DNA of 64,000 nucleotides from Scatophagus argus (Eukaryota; Chordata; Actinopteri; Scatophagidae): the NCBI RefSeq assembly GCF_020382885.2, contig NC_058511.1, positions 7,409,501 through 7,473,500 on the forward strand, written 5' to 3'. The notes under the pieces are model-generated. The model saw only the letters and a list, made by a program, of their open reading frames with translations. It did no database searches and was not told the origin of the DNA. Made by a program: the position numbers and the translations under genes. Positions 42,601 through 55,800 of this stretch are shown here, one piece after another. The number at the start of each line of letters is the position of its first letter. Position 1 is the stretch's first letter.

Positions 42601-45600
42601 GTTCCCACATACTTCAGGGGAAGTGTGTCTACTATATCACACTTGAATCACATGAGAGCACATGGGCCAGTTGTACCAACATAAATGACGAGCTGTATTA
42701 CCATAGCAGCTAATCATAATAGCACACACACACACCTCAAGAGAAGCAGAACCCAATCGGGCGCTGGTATCAAGTTGCAGACAGGAAACAGATGGCCTTC
42801 TGGGAAAAAAAAAGCAGAAAAAAGCATGCCAAAGAAGGCCAGGGAGAATGCTTCCCTTCCTCTTTTTCCTCCCTCCATCTCTCCCTCCATCATCCCTTCA
42901 TCTTCGGTTGGAAGGGAGAGGAAGACTGAGGCCGTGGTGGTGTTTGGAGGCTAGATCAGCGGGCTCTGGCTCGAGATCAGAGTGATGGAGTTCTCTAGGA
43001 GATTTTAAATAACAGCCCAGCATGGCTCGACTGTACTAGGCTAAACTGGGACTCAAAGCCTGCAGGCTATTTAAGACAGGACACATCCAAATGGGTGAGA
43101 ATATATTTTAATATCAAGTGCTGTGTTTCACATTGACACCAGAGTTTGTGTCAGAGAGAATTGGTGACCTATGGCTTATTCTTGTAAATTTAAAGGGATA
43201 TTGACATTCTCACTACTTTATGCAGAGAGTTAGATGAAAGGATCAATACCACTGTCATTTCTATGTAGTAAGTTAAGCTAGAGCCAAGGGGTGATTAGCA
43301 CAAAATTAATCAAAATTAAAAATAAATAAATAAATAAAATAAATTATATGTATATATTATATCTACCAATCTTTGATTGCGCCTGCCTTTAACTCTACTT
43401 TTAATACACCGACCAATAAAAAAAACTGATGGAGAAAAGTTGCACAGATCAATTGTGTCTTAATACCATCAGACACATTCACAGATAACCTGCAAAGTTT
43501 ACTTCCTCCAAAAAAAAACAAAAAACCCTGACCTTTGTCTGGTGCACAGGACTGACCCATCAGCTGCTGATGACAGATAAACTTTGACCTTAAAAGAAAA
43601 GCAATCACAGATCAATATTGTCTTGAGTGTGGCCACCCTCCACAGAGAACACATTGATAAGTGGACTGACCCTGGCTGTTTGAGGTTGTGATCCATCACA
43701 TGTTTACTTGAGCTCTGTGTCCTGGGTCTTCCTAATCTCCAAGCCCAGTTCTTTATCTCTGTGAAGCTTCAAATGCCAAGACCGTGTCAGATGTGATGTC
43801 CAGACAGCCTCTGAAAGTTTTCAGTCAGGGACCCTAAAATATTTGAGGTGTTACTGATTTAGTTCGGGAAGCTCTTCTATTTGATTTTAGAGAATATAAT
43901 GTAATTAAACACCAATCATTTATACTGTATGTAACAATGATTTTCACATACACCAAAGTACACTTCAAAGTATTCTTCAAGCCAACATCGAGTAGCTGTT
44001 TATTGTATATAAATAGTGCAAATGTGCAAGTTTAGACAGTGATAAGACATAAATTCATCCCTAAAAGCTTACAGCTTTATGAGATATCACTTACACAAAT
44101 CCCAGCAGATGTTGTTCTTTCAACCGGCAGACTTCTTAAAACCTGCTTAACATCTGCAGCTAGTCATTTAATGCTTCATTCAAAAACCTTGGGCTGTAAA
44201 ATCTACAGACATCATTAAGCATGTCTGCTAATTTCTAAAACCTGAGGAACAGCAGCGATAAAACTACTAAGGCAACACAACCCGAAAAACACATGTTTAC
44301 TGTATATTGAAACCTACTAAACGTGGGCCGACTTAAAACACATGTTTACATAGAAACCTCCTCTAAAAGTCTCTTCATTCAGACTCGGAGTCTTCATTAA
44401 ATTTGCACCCTGTAATCCCGCTGTATAACATTTCAACCTTTATTGGAAGTCTTGCTGGATTGTCGAGGAGTGTTTGGGCTTTTTGAAAGTCTCCAGACTT
44501 CTAATAAGGAGTCAACCAAGCCAAAACATGAGACTCTGAGCACTCTGTCTCCTCGTCTCACTGTCTTTGTCTCTCTTTTTGTTCCTCTCTCTCGATCCAA
44601 TCAGGTCGTAAAAAAAATACAGACAGTTTTTGGCACATTAGCCAAAGCATACCAACAATAGCTGATACATTTGACGATTAACTGCTAAAAATGTACGCTA
44701 TAAATGTCTCCAGTTCTCTTCCGCCAATCTCTCCTTTCCACTCTGAGTCAGCGCTCGTTTCTTTTTCTTGCTATGCCACTAAATCCTCCTTCAAATCAAG
44801 TTTCTCTGCCTTGTTATACCCATGCAGCACATGTTTCAGGACTCACAGTGATCTTTGCCTCTCAGAACAAATTGAGTTTAATGGGGGTGAGGCAGGGTGA
44901 GCCGAGGGGGAGGAGAGGAGGGGGGAAGGCAAAGAGAGGGCTGTAAAAACACACCACATGCTCCTCCATGCCAGTCCCTATGAGGAGAGCAGGAGCGTTA
45001 CTGCCTCTGACATTACTCCTTACACCAAATTCAACAGTAACACATGCTGGAAAGGCAAAAACAGACACATACTCACACAGACAATCACTGAAAAATGAGT
45101 TCTTGAGTTATTTCATACTAGTATCTCATGTCTCACAGAAATACATGACTCCAACAACGAATGTAAAGAGAAATTTCTAAACACTACCGCTTGTAGTTAT
45201 TGCATTAGCAGCCGTCAGAGAAAAGGATACTCCTTCGCTGACTTTCAAACTGTCTCAAATTCCAGTATAAATTGCAGCAACAAACACTTTTTTTCCCCGG
45301 CAAACAGCTTAAAACAGTCACAGTTCTCGACAGACACCAGTTCACCCACATGCAGACCTGGCCAGACAGGCAAATGAGCAAACATACACACCTTTGGCAA
45401 AGCACTGATGTGAGCACACATAGCTGGTATGCACCTGAACACTGGTGTTTTTCTGCTCTCCTCATGGTGCAATGCTCTGCTTTAATTAGCTGGATTACTG
45501 CGATAGTTCTTCTAAGGCCAGCATATCGAGGTGAAAACCCACACAGTGAGAGGTGCAGGGCCTTCACCCTGACCAGGGTGCCTTGAAGAGAAAATTAATT

Positions 45601-47641
45601 TTCCTGGGTGAGCTTGGCTTGCTAAAGGGCATCTAAAAAAGGCAGAAAGCCTGCTGAATAAAGTCATTCAAGAGGCTCTCTGGCGTTCTGTCAACATCTT
45701 CCACAGTCCTGAGCATGAACTAGACACATACTGTCTGGATAACTACGTGCTGCAGCTACCAGTTCACTGCTTGTGTTAACACTGCAACACCTAACAAGAC
45801 ACATAAAAATACTAATTCACTAAATAAAAATGTGTTAAATGGGAAAAAAAAGTGTTGGAAATAATTATTTTTTCTTGCTTTTTTCTCTCTCGTATCTTGA
45901 TTTGTGAAACGCTTTCAACATGAATCTTCAAAGCAGCACAGAAGGGAATGTGCAACTGTGTGTTATGGATTTTCATGTGTTTATTGCTGTGTCCAAACTC
46001 CTGCGTGCACGACCATCTGCCGTTTTTTTTTTTTCTCCTCTACCACCTCGCTGACCCTTTAAATAGTGGGATTCAGGGGACTTATACGCCACAATCTCAC
46101 GGGAAAATAAATGACTCCCCACAGCTATGAGGATCCTCGTGCTGGGCAATAACACAGAAATTAGAGCAGTGATAAAACACTGCTTCTAAAGAAGACTTTT
46201 TGCAAAAACTTGGCCCGAGAGGAAAGGAAAAGCTGAGCTCTTGTAGTTGAACTATACGGTCAAGGGCTATGACTCTTGCAAAGTCATCTTGTTAACACAG
46301 AATTGTGGTATACAATACTTCAGACTGGGGTTGCTGGCAGCTGTGATGGGGAAGTAGAGAGGTGAAGTAGGAACTGAGTCAGGACTGATGCCTGGAGCAC
46401 AAGCAGTTGAAAGGGGAGGGAGCTGGAGCCACAGTCATTCAGATAATGGCATGAGGATGTATAGGCATGAGATGGTGGCGGGAGGAAGTATTGGATGGGA
46501 CATGGGAGACAGGAGGGCCCAAGCAAGCCCCCTTCAAACAGCTGCATGTTGGTGCTGAAGAATGCCAGGAAGTTTTTTTGGGGGGTGCCACATCTGCTTT
46601 GGCTATCAGGAGAAGGAGAAGGACCCCCCCAATCCCCCTCCACTTGCCTCCCCATGCACTTCAAAATGACTTTTATTTCTTAGGGAAAGACAAAAGGAAG
46701 GACAGAAAGAAAAAAAGAAGGGCATTAGGAAGGAAGGTAGAAAGAAAACACCCCTCTAGGAGAACTGAAGCCATTAGGAATGCATGCTGAGTTTCAAAAA
46801 CAGAGCAGAGAAGAAAAGGATAAAAATCAAATCAAGGGTAGAGAAAAAAGATGGGGGTTGGAAAGGAAAGAAGGCTTTTGCTTTTCTGTGAGAGAACCAG
46901 GCCAGAGCTTAGTACAGCGCCAGGTTCCATTCAGACTAGACAAAGTAAATAAAACCACTTGATGAAAAAGAGCAATGGGAAGCCAATGGATGCCGGAAAG
47001 AGCGTTCCAAGCTGGGGGCATGAGGCTGTACAAAGTTATAAAGATGTGGGGAGAGAGAAAGAGAAGGTATGACTTTCTGTTTTTACAAGTGAGCAGCCGG
47101 ACTTATCAGATGGCTGGACACAGATTTACACAGATTATCACAGTATTGTCAAAGATGAAGTCACATCTGTGTGTGGGGGGTACAAAAAGAAAAGAAAAAG
47201 GGAAAGAGAGAGAAGGACAGAGATGCCCATTAATCATTTCTACTGTCATCTCAATCTCCCTTCTCCATCTCCTGAGGACCTCCAGACTGCCAATCTGAAA
47301 TAATAAACAAAAGCGAGTTAACATCCAGCTAATCAAAACGAGCGCTGGGCTTATTCCTCTTCCTGTTCCTGTGCCGTCAGCCCCTGGCCTGCCCTCTTTT
47401 CTCGTAACCTAAACCACGCACTAATTCATAAATTACAAACAAAGAGTCCCTTGTGGTTTGGGAGGGACTGGGCCGGCACTGCAAACCAGCGCTACAGGGG
47501 AATGGCAGAGTGTCAATTATAGGGAAACCTGGCTGACAGGGAGAGGTAGGTGTGGATGCATGCACACAGCAACACTAACAAACACACTTACAGTCTCAGG
47601 CACAGACCTACTGTATACACATGTTCACAACAGACAGAAAG

Positions 47642-47679
<38 letters not shown>

Positions 47680-49837
47680 CATTTGGAAGCCATCTAAGCA
47701 ATTTTGTCATTTTGGAGCCCAGGAACTGACTGCACCATTGTCTGGTGTAAGCAGCTCGCTGGGTTTCTCTTTCTGTTTACGAGAGGTGACGTGTGTGTTC
47801 AGGTGTTGTGAATGCAGCGCTGGGAGTTAAACCTGCGTTTGTGTTGAGCTCAAGGCAGGCTCCTGTGGAAAAACACGTGTTGAATTGCTGGAGCTGCTGT
47901 TACAAATGTGCAAGTGGACTGAGCTCAGCATCAGATGAAAGGAATCAATCACGGCTGATTACGCTGGTTTAGCTCAGTTTATAGATTCTTATATGACAAT
48001 AAATCAAATCTCTTGCGACTCTTTGACGACCTGCGTGTTCTAATTAATTTCCATTTTTTATTGGAAATACAGCAAACAGTTTGAATCCCATATAACCAAA
48101 CAACAGCAAAACGTGATGTCGCACCAGATATTCAACCACCTAGTCAGTCTAAAGTCTCGTCCAAACATCCAGAATATATAATATAGTATTAAGGTAACAC
48201 GTAAAAAGTAATCCAGTGTAAACAGTTCCCAGAACAGTCAGAGGGGAAATCTGCAAAAAAAAGATGAAATGATTAGTCTACAGGGATAATGGGAAACTAA
48301 TATGATAATCGATTAATCGTTTCGCTCTGTTTTCAAACATCTCAAATGATTTTTGCTGTTTTTGTATCATCATTAGCTGAATGTCTTTTGATGATGGTGA
48401 GATCGTTTCACAGTTCATTTACCAGATGATTAACCGATTAACTAAGTCACAGCCCTAAAAAAAAGATTTTACTATCAAAGAAAGTGGCCTCATGGTGTTT
48501 TGTAACATCTTCTCAGTGACCTCAGCTCTGCTGCCTGCTGTGATTCAGCACCAAGACTTGCAGTGTGTGAACGACTCGCTGCCCCTGTTGGTTTTACTGT
48601 ATTATGCACCCTGTGGGTCATCACAGTGAAGACAAACTCTTGCCAGCAGAGCTCTTCCTCTACCAGCAGCTCATTAGGAAAAAACCCTGACTATCTATGG
48701 AAAAACACAAATGAATAAATGAGTTTCACTGTTCCTATTAAAGACACATAGTGAGTGGGGTGTTGTCATGTATCAGTCTGTGTGCGTGCACTGTTGTCTG
48801 TATCTAAGTGATCTCACACTGTTGTTCCTCACTTACCTCCTACCTTTCCCTGTCACAGTCGAATCCAGTCAATCAGCCTGGCACATCTCCCTCTCTACTC
48901 CTGAACACTTGTCTCCTCATGTTTCACAGGAATCCCAACACACACCAACTTTCAAATTATTAAACACACAGCAATGCTCCGCAATATCGAGAGCTGAAAC
49001 AGCAATGACATTCCTTGACATTCCTGAGGGCAGCACAAGGTGAGGCATTTAAACTTCCCAACAGGAAAACTGGACGACAGATTAAAAATGCAGAGAAAAG
49101 ACTCTTAAACATCCGAAGTTTAAAGCTTTTAAGATGGAAAACCAGAAGGATGATCCCACTTCTCAAATAACATAAAAAAGTCTCAGAACAAGAAACCAAC
49201 AGGCAAAAGCAGCCAGACTTGCAGCCGAGAGATTTAAAAGCGTGTTCGGGCAGAAGACGAGGTGACACTTACACACACATTGCTGAATGGAAAATCCTCC
49301 AGGGTCCAAGAAGTAACTTTCTCTCTGAGCGTGTGTTTGTGTGCGGCTGTCTGGCTTGTCAAACACTGCCCCCTTCTCCTCCTGTTCCTCCTCCTCCCGT
49401 CCGTCCCGCCAGCAGAGCCGGGACCAGCTTTGCCGTGAAAACAAGCGCTCACGTGAATAGTCTACCGTGGGTCCGACCAGAATGAGAGAGCGTGGCGCCA
49501 AAAAAGGAAAAAGAAAAAGCTAGCACCTTCTTCTTCTTCTTCTTCTCATCCAGCCTCTTTCTAACTCTTCTCTTCTTTTAGTTTCCACTTCCTTCCTACT
49601 CTCAGGGAGGGAGAAAGTTAAACCCAGCTTTGGATAGCTGGAATGTGACAGCAGGAGAGAGCGGGAGAGAGAGAATGAGGTGGTGAGGGAGAGGGAGGGA
49701 GACAGAAGCAGGGACATGTGTGTCCACCTACACAGCCCACTGCTGCGTGAGTGAGCAGGCAAAGAGAGGTAGGAAAGAGGGAGGGAAGGAGCAAGCAAAA
49801 GAGGAGGGGGCTATGAGTGTATGCATGAACATGTGTA

Positions 49838-49895
<58 letters not shown>

Positions 49896-52800
49896 GAAAA
49901 GAAAGAAAGATGGCAGCTCAAGGAAATGACCTGAGCAGTTCATTCAGCTCGGATTGGGAATCCGGGAATGTGGTGTGAAAGAGCTGGAAGAATCTGCTCG
50001 GGGTTGAAGTGAACACACACAGCAGGGTTGGTGATATAAGCATATATATACTGTGAAGCAATATGCATTTATAACATGGTGGCTGTCCCTTAATGATGTC
50101 TCTGGCTGAACGAGGCCACTGCGTTGGATATCAAAGAACGGGACAGCTTCATTCTAATATTATTGTTATTTTATGGAGAAGTACATTGGTTTGTCAGGTA
50201 TTCAATGTGACATTCTTGTCCATTTTTTTACAGAAGTGATTTACCAGAAAAATCACAAAATTCTGACATACAATATCCAAGTACTGCAATTTAAATGCAC
50301 CTATTTTGTAATAAAGGTTCTTTTTTTTCCTTCCTTCCTTTCATTTTCTTCCCAGCTGTTGTTTGTCTTTGTTGTTTCTTTTTGGTTTTCCTGACAGGAA
50401 GTTGGACAAACCAAACAGACTGTTGGATAGTCAGAGCTGTGCAGTGTCAGGCTGAGATTTCAGAGGCATCAACACTTATTTTGCCAGTGCGCTCATTCAT
50501 AGATTTTACTGAGCGACATTATGATGATATTCTCTCCCTTTAAGTTATTTTTGAGAATTTGTTTCCTACAGTTTTAATAGAAACAGACAAACTGAAATGT
50601 ATTTTATTAAAGCTATCCTGTGCAGTCATCTTGTGAACAGCTATCTTTAGGTTTGGTGTTTCTCACCAACACACATCATGTGAATCCCTGAGAACTTTTC
50701 ATGAAGCATCTATAAAGTGGAACATTTGAAATCTTGCATGGATTCTGCATTTTCTGGTGAATTGCTGTGTTTCTTGATGCTAAGTAGCTGTGAACTGTCA
50801 ACTGGCGGAATAGCGTGAAACCATCAGCAGGAATGTGTATCGCGCCGCCACATGCGTCCAACCATGTGATACAAAACATCATGACATGGTGCTGTAAATA
50901 AAGCTGAGACGAAGAGACTTGCCAGGTGTCCACAGTGACTCGTCTGCAGACCTGTGGGAGCCATAACTGCCCAGAAAACCTCCCTCATTGCATGGATCCA
51001 CAAAGACATTTAAATGTATCCTGCAGAACTATAATTCTAGCTTAAGATGCCCTGGGAATTTCTCCCTTGGTTCCCACCCCCTACACTGCCCCTCCACACA
51101 CACACACACACACATACACCAATTCTCCCCTCTCCCTTTCTCTCCCTCTGTCCTCAGCCACCGCAGGAGGAAAACTGAAACCAGCCACGGACTGGAAAGC
51201 ATTAGTCTGCGCCCCCCACCTCCTCCGACTCCACATACAAACGAAAACAAGAACGATGGACCCCAAAAAGAGCAGAGAGTAGTTTTCGCCGTGAGCACAG
51301 GCTGGTGACACGAACAACAGTAGTGTACATAGTAGTTTACGACTCTGTGAAGCTGACAAAGTTGGCAGTGGCTTCTCGTCCAGAGCTTTGCTTATTTTGC
51401 AGTTTCCAGCCCAACAAAGAAGCAGTCGCTCATTTGGGAAAACAGACTGAGCGAAAACCACAGGACGAGGGGGGATGTTTGTGTGTTTGTGCGTTGTGCG
51501 TTCAGCTCGTACATGTACTGTATAATCTACTTGTATTCCTATTTTTATGTGTGTAGGTATGTTTGTACATGTGAATGCATGTGTTTGTGTGCGTGCGTGC
51601 TCCCATTATCATATGTTTCTAAAGAAGACAAACAGCCTAAAGCCAAACGCAGAACATTCCTCCGATCTGGAAAGTGCTTCCTATGTTGGGGGCTGGAATG
51701 CTTACAGGGACCTAAGTGGCTTTGACCAGCGGCAGCAGAGCGTCAGAGCCGAACAATGATCATCAGAGAGGCCTTCTTTCTCCCATTCCCGTACAGATCA
51801 GTAGTTATGAGACCTATGACCTCAATAAAAGACCACAGAGGCTAGGACCAAGTGGCCAGTATTGAGCCAGTAGGAAGAGCAGATAGGAAGGTAGACAGAT
51901 TATCTAATGTCATGAGACCATCTGTGCAATGAAGATAAAATGGTAGAGACAAAGCATGAAAGAAAGTTCACAGTTCTGCAAATTAAAATACAGCTTAGCA
52001 TTCAGACAGGAAATCAAATAGTCAATAATTAGCTCAGACCTACAAACCCACACCTAATGCCGCTGATAGCACACACTCAGAAAGCGCTACAGTGGATCCA
52101 TCGTCACAGAGAAACAGCAGCTAACCACGGAAAAGTAGTCCAAGAAACTGAATAATCTATTTCTTCTTTCATCATCAGTGGTGGAAGAAGCTGTCCATAC
52201 CTTTACTTCAGTAAAAAATAGCAATACTGCAATAAACAAGCACCGAAAGTATTTGTCAAAAGCAGAACATACGCAAACACTGTTGGCAAACTTTCAGTAT
52301 CAAAAGTTAAAAAAAACGCAGTTAAAATGTAAAATGAAGGAAGCAGACTCTTTAAGGCTTACACGTTATGCTACTGGATTATCATTATGTAATGTGTAAG
52401 GAGCATTTTAGTCTGACACTTGGAGGTGGAGCTGACTCACATTTGTACTACTAAATCTACTTGATAGAACCACATAGACACAACACACATACTGTCGCTG
52501 CATATGTTTATCTTGTTCTGGTTAACAGGTGATAACGCACATTCGGAAAGAGCTGATGCTGATTGCCTCAAAGTCTTGCACTGAGTTCATCAAGCCCAGT
52601 GAGCACTAAGCTGGCACTCATCCCATCACGCTGCAGTCACCTGTGTTATCTGTGTGTGTTATCAGCAGCAGCCCTCTGTTTTTGCTTCCCCATGTTCACT
52701 AACAAGTCTGCAGATTGTGGAATCAAAGAGTCTGGCTGACACACAGACGAGTTTCCATTTCCAGTTTTTCTTTCTACTTTCATTTAAGGAACCATTTAAA

Positions 52801-55800
52801 GGTTTGGTGCTATAATATAAAAGTGGACCAAGATACAAAACTACTGACTCAGGGGAAAAGGAAAAAGTCACTGACTTCTGAGACCCCTAACAGGCAAAAT
52901 CAGAAGAGTCAAGAGTCTAAGTTACAACAAATCTTTTGTCTGTAGTTTAGTAGTAAGTCCATAGTACTTTGTTGAGAAGTCTAAATCAGCCGTTTAGTTT
53001 TTTTTGCCTTAAGGATTTGCTAGATAACAGCACAGTTTACAGACTACAGACACTACAGATTACAGGCACTTCATAAGCACCACATCAGAAACCGTAATAA
53101 CTTCTGTTTATTCATGGTTTGATTTTTAATCTATAGTTCAAACTCTTTGCTTTTCTTTTTATCTTGAGAAGTGGCAGTCTCTCATTTTAAGTAATTAAGG
53201 ATGTAATAAACTTTTTTTTTCTTTCAGATAAAATGAAACTTAAAAGGATTTGATTCTAACCAAATGCAAGTTCAACAAATGGCGTTACTGCACATGGAAA
53301 AAAAAATCCTATTGGCGCAGATAGTCAGGAACGAAAAACAGTCAACTTCTAACCTCTGTGCTATCGCTGTGCACATAGTAGGAACTGGTGGACAGATTGG
53401 AGACAGAAGACAAACAAGGAAGAGGGATGAGATGAAAGACAGGGGTTTACAACACTGAAGAAAAAGACATAAGACGCCAACCATACATGCAGAAAAAAAT
53501 CTATGGTTGGATGGGAACGAGAAGTCAGAAAAGCTGTGAGAACTTAAGGGGGAATTTAACACCTTTAGTTCAAGATACATTTTAATCTGATTAAACTTCT
53601 TACAGATTTCTCTCCGAGCCAGTGATCACACCGGCTGGGTGTTAAACTAGATTTGTAATGTATGGCTACACTACATGTAGCCAAGTGTGCATGTGTTTGA
53701 AAGAGGGGAAAAACTACCAGAATTAGCATGTGATTTAACCAGTTTTAACATGCTTGTGAGTGCCTGTGCGTGTGCATGTGTGCGAACATGTGTGCACCAA
53801 ACAGCCAGCAGACACCAGATGATGCAAGCCGATGAGACACGGTGCGGGTGCAGACATCAGCTGACTGAACATGCTGGCAAAGCCACAATCCCTTACATCA
53901 GCAAATCGCCGTGGCAACAGTGTGTTTCCGCCAAAAAACTTGTATGTTGCTCGTGCTGCTCCGGAGACTGCACCCTGAGCGCGAGGAGACCACTACTAAA
54001 CTCAAAGCCTTTTATGGGCATTGGGTGAAGCAACCACAACCACCTATGAATGCACCACTCCGACACTCTCTCACAGGTCAGGTGAGGTCACGTGCTGTGT
54101 GTTTTTCTCGCAGCAGTGTTCCTGAGAGTGCCAGCTGCTGGCTGTTATTCCGGGGTTTCTGCAGAGTCAGGTTCGGGTAACGAGGCTGGGGAGCATTTAG
54201 AGGGGCCACTTCATTCCTTTCTGCTTGCTTCTCCACTCGCTCACATCACACAACACACTCACAACGCGGATCACCTTTTTTCTGGTATGTTTTACCCAGT
54301 GGGCGGTGTTGGTCATTCACTGTATAATGATGCAATGAGACGTGGGATGTTACCAATGAAGTATCTGAGGGCTGGATTTGGCCATTTGTAGTAAACCACA
54401 CCCATTCTGGCAGTGCATTCAGGTGAAAACACATGCAAAAAATTCTTTTTTGGTTTCACCTAACAAGGTGCAGCTTCAACATATTGCAAGGTAAAAACTT
54501 TGCAATATTGCAAAATTGCAATACGAGATTGGATTCAAGCATGCAAAAAAACCCAAAACATGACTGGCTTTTAGACAGCACAAAAACACCAAGAAAACTA
54601 AGGTGCTTGGATCTGCTTGGGGTAGCTGTGGCCTAGAGGTAGGAGAAGCGGCTTGTGATCGGAAGGTTGCTGGTTCGATTCCCCCACCGGACGGGCAGGA
54701 AAAATTTGAGTGTGGTGAAGTGGTAATGTCCCCACCCTCCTTAGCCGGCTGATGTGCCCCTGAGCAAGGCACTTAACCCCCCAATATATGCTCTCCAGGC
54801 GCTTGATGCAGCCCACTGTTCCTGTGTGTTTCACTGCATGTTGCATGTTGCATGTGTTTCAATCAGTGATGGGTTAAATGCAGAGACGTAATTTCCCAGC
54901 TTGGGATTAATAAAGTAACTTAAATTAAATTAAATTAAAAACTGCCATGTCAGCTCTGTGTGGAAACCTGCATGTGTGTCAGTTTAGAGTGTTCATTTGC
55001 TTCGGCCTTGTACTGCACACAGGATAACGATGTGTGTGTGTATGTGTTTTTTGCTGTCCTCCAGGTCTGCAGCCATAAGATGATGAGCTATAAGGGAGTA
55101 GGATGGGGCCCAGCAGCAGCTACTGCCTGCCCGGCCGGACTGCAGTTCCACACAACTGGGCCAAAGTAAACATCTTCCCCACAGTCTCCTCTGCTGACAT
55201 GACATGAATGTGTGCAGGGGAGCTGCAGGAGTGTGTGGCTTGCAGTGGCCACATGTGTACCTCAAGTGTCTGTGCGTATGTCTGCATAACCAATTGGGAC
55301 GATGTGAACCCTCAAGCTTCTAAATTACATCTTTATCTTCCTCTATTTTCCCCTGTTACAGCTAAACCCCCCCGACCCGAGCCACATGTAGGAGGCCGAT
55401 GCCTTCACTGCTCGGACTGGGTCCATTAAAAACACCAGTGGCACTGTCCAGTGACCACACCTCTGTCAGCATGCTGCACTTTAGCCCCAGTGTAACTTTC
55501 ATAAAAATTAATAAAACAAGACTTCTGAGGTATCCAAATTGCTAGAGGGAAAAAATGGAGGAAATATTCAATAATAATTGGTGAAAACACAAAACACACG
55601 GAAATTCAATTTTCCAGCTAAGACAATATACAAAATCATCCCCAGATAGCCAGATATTTTATGATATTCAATTAAGTTAATTTGTGACAAAGTGCTGTGT
55701 TATTAAATTTAATGGAATGACATTCAATGACAAGTAGCGTGCATTAACTTTTCCATTCAAAGCAAAGTGGACTTCCTGGCACATAAATATAGCAATGACC

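Noticed and set aside
49520-49943. Open frames rich in Ser/Leu/Arg on the minus strand
   Set aside because: They are translations of CT/GA low-complexity DNA and have no coding evidence.
54480-54530. Repeated GCAATATTGCAAAATTGC words that look like a palindromic site
   Set aside because: The stretch is short and AT-rich, just upstream of a SINE insertion; no protein or RNA function can be supported.
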